Positions 1-7,824 of a DNA stretch of 64,000 nucleotides are shown here, piece by piece (position 1 is the first letter of the stretch; every line of letters begins with the position of its first letter). The notes under the pieces are model-generated. The model was not told where the DNA came from. It worked only from the letters and a program-made list of their open reading frames with translations, and did not search any database. A program made the translations under genes and the position numbers. The DNA comes from JBDHWG01 sp039810085 (GTDB lineage Bacteria > Chloroflexota > Anaerolineae > Epilineales > JAHCIE01): positions 1 to 64,000 of the forward strand of contig JBDHWG010000006.1 of the NCBI GenBank assembly GCA_039810085.1, given 5' to 3'.

Positions 1-1
1 C

Positions 2-112
2 CGCTTTCGGCGTATTCTGGTGCGCTGGGACAAGAAGCCTGAACACTACATCGCCTTTCTGCACTTCGCCTGCGCCCTCATCGCCCTGCGCGCCGCAGGG
101 TTATTCGGATAG
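2..112 (+). CDS. IS5-family transposase, C-terminal end only (partial)
   Basis: Reading from base 2 gives 36 codons and a TAG stop, beginning RFRRILVRWDKKPEHY and ending ALRAAGLFG. This is the conserved C-terminal tail of IS5-family DDE transposases (the FRRILVRWDKK...FLHFACA block). The rest of the transposase lies left of the window. The element's right end should lie within a few tens of bases after the stop, but without the other end the inverted repeat cannot be defined. The insertion has run into the neighbouring minus-strand gene, whose last codons are antisense to this tail. Confidence 0.85.
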   Translation, partial: RFRRILVRWDKKPEHYIAFLHFACALIALRAAGLFG

Positions 113-678
113 GCTCTTAGTGCAGGTGATCGGCCTTGGTTAAGACGCGTTGGCTCATCTATCGTTTCCCTGGGCTTGTGGCTATGTTCAGCGACTCGGA
201 ATAGGAAAGCGCTGCAGGGGCCGCGCTGAGAGCAAAAGGGGAAGAGAACAAAGCCATTATGCCCATAATCGAACAGCGATCTTCCTACGTTGCCTGGCGC
301 AGTATCTCCACATTCTACGACATACCCAATACGAGGCGCTACCACGTCCGCAATTCCATATCCCACAGGTTGCTCAAATTGGGGATGAGGCTCGCCTTGG
401 TCACGTAGCCAATTCCATGCCCACCACTTTAGTTCGCTGTGGCGTGCTCCGCCTGTACCGCTGAAAGAATAGGCCCAAGCTAACCGTTCCAAAGATGGTA
501 GTGTTGTTACTGGCGGTTCGTCCACGCGCGTGTACTCTACCACCTCGACTGCGATTCTCCTCTGATTGAGATCTCTAGCGAGGGCTCGATATTCGTCGGG
601 CATACCTCGTGGCGCCCAGCGAGCGCCGGTTGCGAACAAATCAAGAACAAGGTCCTGGTTCCAGACAGTAGGCAGCAT
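46..678 (-). pseudogene. Nuclease-like hypothetical protein, C-terminus replaced by IS insertion
   Basis: The 210-residue reading frame starts 9 bp after the recombinase stop, so the two were probably cotranscribed. Its middle shows HSELKWWAWNWLRDQG, then GIADVV and YVVECGDT. This spacing of E, D and E residues resembles PD-(D/E)XK-type nucleases, which is an inference from pattern only. The last 22 or so codons (from about base 112 down to 46) are the antisense of the IS5 transposase tail, so the original C-terminus is lost and the present stop is fortuitous. Function is unknown, and the gene may be dead or encode a slightly altered product. Confidence 0.6.
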
Positions 679-687
679 ACGGATCCC

Positions 688-1623
688 TTAATCCTCGTCC
701 CCGTAGCTGATCAGATCCTCGGCAGGATTACTTGTACGGCTGATCTCGTGGTAATAGATAAGAGTTGTGTTCACATTCGAATGACGCGCCATGGCCTGGG
801 CCTGCGTTGGTGTCGCCCCGTGCCGTATGGCATTGGAGATTGCTGAGTGTCGGAGGCTGTGCGTCGTCTTCGTCTCGCCTACAATACCTGCATCACTATA
901 TCGCTGCTTTATGGCTGCTCGAATGGCTGCGCGACTCATGCGCTCTCCATGATTGCGCGGCGAGAGGGAGACGAACAGCGGATCACTGGGACGGACTTTC
1001 CCACGATGTCGAAGCCAGGCGCGAAGCTCTCGCTCAGCTGGCTTAGGCAACACGACATAATCATCCTTTGTTTCGTGCCCCTTTCCCTGCACCCAGAGCA
1101 CAAGGCGACCGTTTCGTGTTTTGAGATCACCAACATCTGCGCGATAGACTTCTACGGTTCGCAAGCCCGTATACGCCATCAGAGCGATTATCGCCCGGTC
1201 ACGCGCCCCAATTGACTGATTGGGATTACAGTTCTCAAGGACAGCCAGAACCTCCTCTGCTGTGAGTTCATCGCGCTTATGACTCTTTGAGGTACCACGT
1301 CGTGTAGCTCCTTTAATACCTGCCGCCGGATTCATTGGCATTAGCCCCTGTTCGACGATCCACGCGAAGAAAGAGCGTACCGCGCTCAGGCGCAGATTGA
1401 CCGAACTTGGGGACAAGTCGATACTATCGCGCCACGCTCTGATGGTGGCCGCATTGATCTCGGCTGCTCCTGTTTCCTGCAGCCAATCCATAAAGTGCAT
1501 AAGCCCAATGCGGTACGTTGTCCGTGTATCCTCGCTGGCATCCACCTCAGCGAGCCACTGGTCAACGAGATCTCTGCGCCTCGACACTGATAACGCCGTC
1601 CCTACGGCAAGCTCGTCCGTCAT
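688..1623 (-). CDS. Tyrosine recombinase / integrase (XerC/D-like)
   Basis: About 311 residues. An N-terminal SAM-like core-binding domain (about residues 15-100) is followed by the catalytic domain. The catalytic set is visible (numbering from the upstream TTG, one residue longer): Arg156 in TGLRTVEV, Lys182 in QGKGHETKDD, His256-x-x-Arg259 in HSLRH, His282 in ARHSN and Tyr291/292 in LIYYHE. The start is placed at the ATG at 1623, since GGGAGG lies 4 bases upstream; an in-frame TTG at 1626 is too close to it. The gene has its own near-consensus promoter and sits beside a truncated nuclease-like gene and an IS end, so it is more likely a mobile-element integrase than the housekeeping Xer. Confidence 0.88.
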   Translation of the reverse strand: MTDELAVGTALSVSRRRDLVDQWLAEVDASEDTRTTYRIGLMHFMDWLQETGAAEINAATIRAWRDSIDLSPSSVNLRLSAVRSFFAWIVEQGLMPMNPAAGIKGATRRGTSKSHKRDELTAEEVLAVLENCNPNQSIGARDRAIIALMAYTGLRTVEVYRADVGDLKTRNGRLVLWVQGKGHETKDDYVVLPKPAERELRAWLRHRGKVRPSDPLFVSLSPRNHGERMSRAAIRAAIKQRYSDAGIVGETKTTHSLRHSAISNAIRHGATPTQAQAMARHSNVNTTLIYYHEISRTSNPAEDLISYGDED

Positions 1624-1658
1624 CAATCCTCCCGATTTCTTAACCGTCTATAAGTTTG

Positions 1659-1687
1659 ATTATAGGCGATACGCCGTCCCGTGTCAA
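1659..1687 (-). promoter_or_regulatory. Consensus sigma70-type promoter of the recombinase gene
   Basis: On the minus strand TTGACA (1682-1687) and TATAAT (1659-1664) are separated by exactly 17 bp, 36 bp upstream of the ATG. It is a perfect match to the housekeeping consensus, unusually strong for an integrase. Confidence 0.8.
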
Positions 1688-1740
1688 TAGCCCGACGAAC
1701 TTTACATAGCCTGTCGCTATTTTTTTATCCCCTCCCTTGT

Positions 1741-1778
1741 TTGGCGAGAGGGGATTATGATGCTAGAATCCTAGCATC
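1741..1778 (+). promoter_or_regulatory. Probable ctpA promoter with a palindrome over the -10 box
   Basis: TTGGCG (1741-1746) and TAGAAT (1764-1769) are 17 bp apart. A perfect 8-bp inverted repeat, gatgctag-aatc-ctagcatc (1759-1778), is centred on the -10 box and could be an operator. A second inverted repeat, atcccctc...gaggggat (1727-1755), overlaps the -35 side. Confidence 0.5.
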
Positions 1779-1831
1779 GCTGTGTATCGGGTGTGACGGG
1801 GCGATATCATGAACAGAGCGGAATCTGGGGT

Positions 1832-3079
1832 ATGGGACGAAAACGTAACTGGATAGGAACGGGCCTCGTCACCGCGCTCGTCTTCCTGGCTATTACGAGC
1901 GCCTTCGCGGCGGGCTACCTGGCGCGGGGCCTGACCGGGTCGGCGAGCGAAGGCACGTCCATAGCCAGCCTCAAGTCGGGCTTCGATGCCTTGACGGGCC
2001 GAACCTCGGCCTCCTCCAAAGACCTGGGCGTCTTCTGGGAGGCGTGGGGCATTGTCCAGCACGAGTTCTACGGCCAGGTGCCTGACGACACCGCTGTGTC
2101 GCGCGGCGCCCTGCGGGGGGCGCTTTCGACGCTCAACGACCCCAACACCGTGTTCATCGAGCCGAAGGCGGCCGAGAAAGAGCGCAACGATCTGGCGGGG
2201 CAGTTCGAGGGTATCGGCGCGAACGTCGGCAGCAACGACAAGGGGCAGTTCGTCATTGTCAACGCGCTGACGGACCAGCCCGCCGACAAAGCGGGGCTGA
2301 AGGCTGGCGACATCATCCTCAAGGTGGACGGACGCGACATCGCGGGCATGAGCGTGGATGACGTCGTAGCCCTGATCCGTGGGCCGAAGGGCAGCAAGGT
2401 CGTGCTGACAATACAGCGCAGCGACGGCGCACCGTTCGACGTGAGCATCACCCGCGACGCGATTGAGACGCCCTCAGTGACGTGGCGCATGCTGGACGAC
2501 ATGGGTGCGCCAACCACGGGCTACGCGCGCATCTCGCTCTTCAGCGACCGCTCACCCAAGGAGCTAGAGCGGGCGATCCAGGAGCTGAAGCAGAAAGGCG
2601 CAACGTCTCTCATCCTGGACCTGCGCGGCAATCCCGGCGGCTACCTGAACGCGGCCATCGCCGTCGCCAGCCAGTTCATACCGGATGGCATCATCACCTA
2701 CGAGCGCCACAGTGATGGCTCTGAGGAGGAGTTTCGCGCGAAAGGCGGCGGAGCAGGGCTTGATCTACCACTGGTTGTGCTCGTCAACGGCGGCAGCGCC
2801 AGCGCCTCGGAGATCGTGGCGGGCGCGATTAAGGACCGCGGACGGGGCACGCTGGTCGGGGTCAAGACCTTTGGCAAGGGGTCCGTGCAGAACGTCCATC
2901 AGCTCTCCGACGGCTCAACGCTGCACGTTACCATCGCCCACTGGCTGACGCCCAACCGCCAGGACATCTCGAAAGCGGGCATCGAGCCGAACATCGTCGT
3001 CGAAGGTGGCGACCCGGCGAAGGACAAGAGCGACCCGCAGCTTCAGCGCGCGATTGAGGCCGCCCGCGCCGCACACTAG
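1832..3079 (+). CDS. ctpA: C-terminal processing peptidase, S41A family
   Basis: Serine endopeptidase that trims or degrades exported proteins from their C-terminus, acting outside the membrane. An N-terminal membrane anchor (LVTALVFLAITSAFAAGYL) is followed by a helical segment, a PDZ domain (FEGIGANVG to LTIQR) and the peptidase core. In the numbering of the longer GTG-started form, the Ser337-Lys362 dyad and Gln366 are visible in GGSASASE and TFGKGSVQ. I prefer the ATG at 1832 because it gives a basic residue-led anchor (MGRKRNW) and has GGGG just upstream. A GTG at 1793 would add 13 residues. smpB follows 14 bp downstream on the same strand. Confidence 0.9.
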   Translation: MGRKRNWIGTGLVTALVFLAITSAFAAGYLARGLTGSASEGTSIASLKSGFDALTGRTSASSKDLGVFWEAWGIVQHEFYGQVPDDTAVSRGALRGALSTLNDPNTVFIEPKAAEKERNDLAGQFEGIGANVGSNDKGQFVIVNALTDQPADKAGLKAGDIILKVDGRDIAGMSVDDVVALIRGPKGSKVVLTIQRSDGAPFDVSITRDAIETPSVTWRMLDDMGAPTTGYARISLFSDRSPKELERAIQELKQKGATSLILDLRGNPGGYLNAAIAVASQFIPDGIITYERHSDGSEEEFRAKGGGAGLDLPLVVLVNGGSASASEIVAGAIKDRGRGTLVGVKTFGKGSVQNVHQLSDGSTLHVTIAHWLTPNRQDISKAGIEPNIVVEGGDPAKDKSDPQLQRAIEAARAAH

Positions 3080-3093
3080 CGACAGGAACACGC

Positions 3094-3564
3094 ATGAGCA
3101 CGACAGGCACAAAGGACCGCGTTCTCGCCGAGAACCGCAAGGCGCGCCACGATTACTTCATCGAGGAAACATACGAAGCGGGCATCGCGCTGCTGGGAAC
3201 GGAAATCAAGTCCATGCGCGCCGGCCGCGCCAACCTGCGCGACAGCTACGCGCAAATCAAGGACGGCGAGATGTGGCTGATGAACGTCCACATTTCGCCC
3301 TACGACATGGCGGGCTACGCCAGCCACGACCCGCTGCGGCCCCGCAAGCTCTTGCTCCACCGCAAAGAGATCAACCGCCTCGCGGGCGCCATCACTGAGA
3401 AGGGCTACACCCTCGTCCCCCTGCGCATCTACCTCAAAGACAACCGCGCCAAGGTCGAGTTGGCCCTGGCGCGCGGCAAGAAGACGTATGACAAACGCGA
3501 CGCCATCGCCGAGCGCGACAGCAAGCGCGAGATCGAGCGGGCGCTACGCGAGCGCGACCGCTAA
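3094..3564 (+). CDS. smpB: SsrA-binding protein SmpB
   Basis: Binds tmRNA and delivers it to stalled ribosomes for trans-translation. The 156 residues match the family length. The OB-fold hallmarks are present: NRKARHDYFIEETYEAGI, LGTEIKSMRAGRANLRDSY, and the basic C-terminal tail (KRDAIAERDSKREIERALRER) that enters the decoding site. It lies 14 bp after ctpA, so the two may be cotranscribed: one rescues ribosomes, the other can process proteins at their C-termini. No tmRNA gene was recognised in the window. It is convergent with mutS, with only a few bases between the two stops. Confidence 0.95.
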   Translation: MSTTGTKDRVLAENRKARHDYFIEETYEAGIALLGTEIKSMRAGRANLRDSYAQIKDGEMWLMNVHISPYDMAGYASHDPLRPRKLLLHRKEINRLAGAITEKGYTLVPLRIYLKDNRAKVELALARGKKTYDKRDAIAERDSKREIERALRERDR

Positions 3565-3567
3565 CCG

Positions 3568-6500
3568 TTACTCCTTCGCTTTCTTCTGCAACTGATACAG
3601 GGCGTTGATGGCTTCCAGCGGCGTGAGCTGATTTACGTCAAGTTCTTTCAGCGCCGTCACCGCCGGGTGCTCCGTCATCAGCAGCGCCAGCTGCATCGGT
3701 CGCGCGTCTCGCGGCGCGCCCGGCGCCCGCGCTTCCTGTTCCAAGTCGGCGAGAATCTCGGAGGCGCGATGGATCACGGCGCGCGGCAGGCCGGCAAGCT
3801 GGGCAACATGGATGCCGTAGGATCGGTCGGCGCCACCCGGCACTATCTTATGTAAAAACACGACGCCGTCGCCATCCTCCGCCACGGCGACGTTGTAGTT
3901 GCGCACACGCGGCAGACGCTCGGCCAGTTCGGTGAGCTCGTGATAGTGCGTGGCGAACAGGGTCTTGGCGCGCAGGTCGGGGTTGTTGTGCAGGTACTCG
4001 ACCACGGCCCAGGCGATGGACAGACCGTCGTAGGTACTCGTCCCCCGTCCCACTTCATCCAGGACGACCAGGCTGCGCGGCGTGGCGTGGCGCAAGATGT
4101 TCGCCGTCTCGACCATCTCCACCATGAAGGTACTTTGCCCCTGGGCAATCTCGTCGTGCGCCCCGATACGGGTGAAGATGCGATCCACGACAGACAGCGT
4201 CGCGCTCTCCGCCGGGACGAACGAGCCAATCTGGGCCATGAGGACGACTAGCGCGATCTGACGGAGATAGGTCGAATTGTGGCTGATGAGGCCATTGGCG
4301 ACGTAGGCGTGTTCCTCCGCCACCGACAGGTCGTAGACTTCCGCTTCGCCGGCTTCAGTGCTCGTGACAGGATCGTAGAAGTAGCGCGTGGTTTGTAGGG
4401 TGTCCAGTTCCGGGCATGGCACGTCATTCTGGCGGCAATAGGCAACAAGCTCGTCCAGCTTGCCGTGCGTGAGATTGCGTCCGGTCGGAATGTATGTGTA
4501 GAAGATGGAGTTGATGGACTTAACGCGCTTCAAGGCCACGGGCTTGTTCGGGGTTGAGACGATGCGCGCCTGGACCTCCTTCAAAGTATCAGCCAGGTAA
4601 GGAATACCACCTACGTTGGGCATGCGCAACGAAGAAGCCAGTCCTGCCCGCTCTTTCTTGCGCAGTAAGCGGAAGCCGACAAGCTGGTGGAACATGATAG
4701 CGTCGAGGCCCGTGATAGACACTTCGTAGCTCGGCCGGGCCGGTGTTTGCTTGACGCGTAGCGAAGCGATGATGCCCAAATTTAGCAGGAGAAGCTGCAC
4801 TTCGTGCGCCAGGCGCTTCGACGCGGTTGCCAGGTGCGCGTTGCCGTAGCGATTATCGGCATAGCCATCGGTGTCAAACAGCCCCTGCAAGAAGGCGACG
4901 ACGAGCGGTTTCGGCGCGCGCAGGATAGAGACCGGCACGTGCTTATCTTGAGCCTGGTTGTAGCCCATGTCCAGGTCCGCCAGGAACTTGCGAATCTGGT
5001 GGCTCGTGACGAAGAAGTCCTTGCCGTTCGCCTTGCGCCCCGGCGTGTAGCTGAACAGGCGTTGCATGATGCGTGTGAATTCGTCGGCGATGAAGGCGTC
5101 GGCGGTGGACAGCAGGAAGCTGTCATCGTAGGTCAGCGTGCCATCGCCGATGAGCAAGCCCATCAGGTAAGCCAGGTCCGGATCCAGTGTCTCTGGTAGT
5201 GGGTACTGTTTGACACGCTTCAGAGCGCGCGCCTGTGAGCTGTCAATAGCGATGTCGTGTCCCCACAGATCTATCCGCCGTTGGATTGCCGCCACATCGC
5301 CTTCGAGGACATCACCGAGCGCCTTCCAGCCTTCCGTGCCATCGGGATGGCGTACCCAGATGCGGTGCTTCGGCGTACCTTCGATCTGGTAGCCAAAGCG
5401 CGTCTTGATACGCACTGTTGCCTGTCGCCCGCCAACGTAGAAGTGCGTGACATCCTGACGCCCTTGCCTGCCTTGCGTGAGACAACTTACGCCTGTGAAC
5501 TCGCCCTCCTGCGCATCAGGCGGCATCAGTGCTATGATGGGAAGCAGCCCCCGATTAGTAAAGACCAGCGTATCACCCCGAACACACTTGCCGGCCATAT
5601 TCGGCCCGGTCAATATGACGATTTCGCCTTCTTCGAGGCGCAGGTCGTTGGCGACGAACTCGCCCTCCAATGAACGCTCGACGACGGGGTGACGGCCGTT
5701 GCGGATGTCCAGGCAGCCATCCGTGCTGATGACGGGACGGACATAGGTGTGGCGGCGCGCCACCTCGGCTAGACTCGTGACCACGTCCAGGTAGGCAATG
5801 GCGCGAGCCGTTCCCAGGAGGTTCTGCGCTTCGTCGGCGATCTGCGCGCAGATGTCGCGGAACAGCCGCGTCTCCAGCTCCACCACGCGTTCCTCGGCGT
5901 TGAGGATGAGCGTCTCATACTCCTTGAGCTCCGGCGTGATGTAGCGCTCGGCGTTGACGAGGGTTTGCTTGCGGATGTAGTCCGCAGGCACGGCGTCGGC
6001 GTTTGCCTTCGTCACTTCGAGATAGTAACCAAAGACCTTGTTGAAGCCGACCTTGAGCGATTTGATGCCGCTGCGCTCACGCTCGCGGGCTTCGAGGCTG
6101 GCGACCCAATCCTTCGCGTCGCGGGAGGCGTGGATGATGCCGTCTAGCTCGGCGGAGAAGCCCGGCGCGATGATGCCTGGGGTCCCAAGAGCGGCGGGCG
6201 GCTCCGGCACAATCGCTGAGCGGATCAGGCTCACAACCTGGACACACGGGGCGAGGGGCACGGGCAGAAACTGCGTCAGGTCCATGCTAGGAGCAACCTC
6301 ACGAATCACTGCGCGCCGCCTGTGCTCGCGGTGGTGTTCCCGACGTGGCTGGGGCGCGTCAGCCGCGGGGGTGGCATCGCGATGCCCCAGGCTCTCCCAG
6401 ATTTCCTCTGCCGTCTCCGATGATGGACTTGTTGCGGCTACCGTACTGCTGTCTGTCGTCAGCTCTTCCTCAGCCCGCGACGCGCTTTCCCCGCCTGCGC

Positions 6501-7728
6501 CCAACGCCTCCAGCAGCCCCGGCACGGCCTCCAGAGTCTTGCAGATGGCAAGGAGATCGCGCGGCGTGGCGATGCGCTGAATCACGCGGTTCGTGAGGCG
6601 TTCCAGGTCATTGAGACCCTTGAGCCGCTCGGCAATCGCTCCACGCGACAGGTTGTTGTCGTAGAAGGCGGCGACCGCGTCCAGGCGGGCGTTGATGGCG
6701 TCTGGCTCTAGCAAAGGCTGGCTGAGCCAGGCGCGCAGCAGACGGCTCCCCATCGGTGTCGCCGTCTGGTCGAGGACGCCGAGGAGCGAGCCGCTGGCGT
6801 TACCACTGCGCGTCCCCTGCGTGATTTCGAGGTTGCGCCGCGTGGCAGGGTCCAGGGCCATGTAGCGGGACGTGGTGTAAGCGGTCAGGTTGATGAGCTG
6901 GTCAATCGCGCCCAGGTGCGTCTCGTAGACGTAGGCCAGGATCGCGCCCGCCGCCCGAATCGCCAGTGGCGACTCACCCAGGCCGAAGCCGTCCAGGGAG
7001 CCAACCTTGAAGTGATCCAGGAGCGCCTGGCGCCCTGTGTCCAGGTCGAAGCGCCACGCGGGATAGGGCGAGAAAGGATAGGCAAGCTCGGCAAGGAGCG
7101 GGTCGGTCTGGGGCGCGCCGTGCCGCTGGACGCGCACAGGGCGGCGCGTCGGGCTGCGGTCGGCGACGAGAACCTCGGCGGGCTGGAGGCGCTCCATCTC
7201 GTAGCGCAGCTGGGTGAGGAGGTCTTTGCCGTGGAGCTGCGTGGCCGCGAACTCACCCGTTGTGACATCGCAGTACGCCAGGCCCGCCGCCTCCCCTTCG
7301 AGGACGAGGGCCGCTAGATAGTTGTTGCGGCGCGCGTCCAGCATGTTCGGCTCGACCAGCGTGCCCGGCGTCAGGACGCGGGTCACTGCCCGCTCGACGA
7401 GCTTGCCGTTCGGCTCCTCCATCTGCTCGACGATGGCGCACTTGTAGCCCGCCCGCACCATGCGCGTCAGGTAGGTATTGACGGCGTGGTGCGGGACGCC
7501 AGCCATCGGCCAGCGATCCTCCCCCGCCATCTTGCGGCTTGTCAGGGTTATGTTAAGTACCTGCGCCGCGACCTGGGCGTCTTCGTTGAACGTCTCGTAG
7601 AAGTCGCCGAGGCGGAAAAAGACAATGGCGTCGGGGAACTGGCGCTTGATCTGGAGGAACTGGCGCGCCATGGGGGCGCTGGCCTCGGCCTCCTCCCATG
7701 TGGTGCTGGTTGCCGAATGCTTAGACAT
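3568..7728 (-). CDS. mutS: DNA mismatch repair protein MutS containing an intein
   Basis: Mismatch-recognition ATPase. The precursor has 1386 residues, and after removing a 437-residue intein about 949 remain, slightly long for MutS I. The mismatch-binding domain holds the Phe-Tyr-Glu signature (FRLGDFYETF, about 38-47). Connector, core and clamp follow, then the ATPase. Walker A is split: TGPNMAGK (to 714) before the intein and STYLRQ (from 1152) after it. Walker B (VVLDEVGRGTSTYDG) and the FATHYHEL motif are intact. A low-complexity stretch of about 70 residues (about 410-480, Glu/Ser then Arg/His-rich) interrupts the lever region and is unusual. Activity must depend on protein splicing. 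A TTGACA-17-TACAAT promoter precedes it; no mutL is visible nearby. Confidence 0.95.
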   Translation of the reverse strand: MSKHSATSTTWEEAEASAPMARQFLQIKRQFPDAIVFFRLGDFYETFNEDAQVAAQVLNITLTSRKMAGEDRWPMAGVPHHAVNTYLTRMVRAGYKCAIVEQMEEPNGKLVERAVTRVLTPGTLVEPNMLDARRNNYLAALVLEGEAAGLAYCDVTTGEFAATQLHGKDLLTQLRYEMERLQPAEVLVADRSPTRRPVRVQRHGAPQTDPLLAELAYPFSPYPAWRFDLDTGRQALLDHFKVGSLDGFGLGESPLAIRAAGAILAYVYETHLGAIDQLINLTAYTTSRYMALDPATRRNLEITQGTRSGNASGSLLGVLDQTATPMGSRLLRAWLSQPLLEPDAINARLDAVAAFYDNNLSRGAIAERLKGLNDLERLTNRVIQRIATPRDLLAICKTLEAVPGLLEALGAGGESASRAEEELTTDSSTVAATSPSSETAEEIWESLGHRDATPAADAPQPRREHHREHRRRAVIREVAPSMDLTQFLPVPLAPCVQVVSLIRSAIVPEPPAALGTPGIIAPGFSAELDGIIHASRDAKDWVASLEARERERSGIKSLKVGFNKVFGYYLEVTKANADAVPADYIRKQTLVNAERYITPELKEYETLILNAEERVVELETRLFRDICAQIADEAQNLLGTARAIAYLDVVTSLAEVARRHTYVRPVISTDGCLDIRNGRHPVVERSLEGEFVANDLRLEEGEIVILTGPNMAGKCVRGDTLVFTNRGLLPIIALMPPDAQEGEFTGVSCLTQGRQGRQDVTHFYVGGRQATVRIKTRFGYQIEGTPKHRIWVRHPDGTEGWKALGDVLEGDVAAIQRRIDLWGHDIAIDSSQARALKRVKQYPLPETLDPDLAYLMGLLIGDGTLTYDDSFLLSTADAFIADEFTRIMQRLFSYTPGRKANGKDFFVTSHQIRKFLADLDMGYNQAQDKHVPVSILRAPKPLVVAFLQGLFDTDGYADNRYGNAHLATASKRLAHEVQLLLLNLGIIASLRVKQTPARPSYEVSITGLDAIMFHQLVGFRLLRKKERAGLASSLRMPNVGGIPYLADTLKEVQARIVSTPNKPVALKRVKSINSIFYTYIPTGRNLTHGKLDELVAYCRQNDVPCPELDTLQTTRYFYDPVTSTEAGEAEVYDLSVAEEHAYVANGLISHNSTYLRQIALVVLMAQIGSFVPAESATLSVVDRIFTRIGAHDEIAQGQSTFMVEMVETANILRHATPRSLVVLDEVGRGTSTYDGLSIAWAVVEYLHNNPDLRAKTLFATHYHELTELAERLPRVRNYNVAVAEDGDGVVFLHKIVPGGADRSYGIHVAQLAGLPRAVIHRASEILADLEQEARAPGAPRDARPMQLALLMTEHPAVTALKELDVNQLTPLEAINALYQLQKKAKE
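4276..5586 (-). other. Intein with LAGLIDADG homing endonuclease, in the MutS P-loop
   Basis: Precursor residues 715-1151. Block A begins with Cys (CVRGDTLVFT), block B has TPKH with Thr785 and His788, block F is VYDLSVAEEHAYVANG, and block G ends LISHN, followed by Ser as the +1 extein residue. These are all the residues needed for class 1 splicing. The endonuclease has two dodecapeptide motifs, LMGLLIGDG (Asp862) and LQGLFDTDG (Asp954), so it looks complete. The element sits between Lys and Ser of GPNMAGK|ST, so unspliced MutS cannot bind ATP. Both junctions were checked at codon level: TGT (Cys) at 5586-5584 and AAT (Asn) at 4278-4276. Confidence 0.95.
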
Positions 7729-7763
7729 GGCGTCTCAATCCAGGAACAGGATACACAAACAGA

Positions 7764-7811
7764 TGTTCTATACGTAGAACACATTGTAGCCCGTATGCGT
7801 CGGGCTGTCAA
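7764..7811 (-). promoter_or_regulatory. mutS promoter with adjacent TGTTCTA palindrome
   Basis: On the minus strand TTGACA (7806-7811) and TACAAT (7783-7788) are 17 bp apart, and the spacer itself contains GCCCG...CGGGC. Directly downstream, at the expected transcription start, lies a perfect hyphenated palindrome TGTTCTA-cgta-TAGAACA (7764-7781). Its position fits a repressor operator. A damage-response role is only a guess. Confidence 0.65.
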
Positions 7812-7824
7812 CCCAGGCTCAGCC

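Noticed and set aside
1706..1726. Short atagc-ctgtc-gctat hairpin followed by Ts on the plus strand
   Set aside because: The stem is only 5 bp and there is no plus-strand gene upstream for it to terminate.
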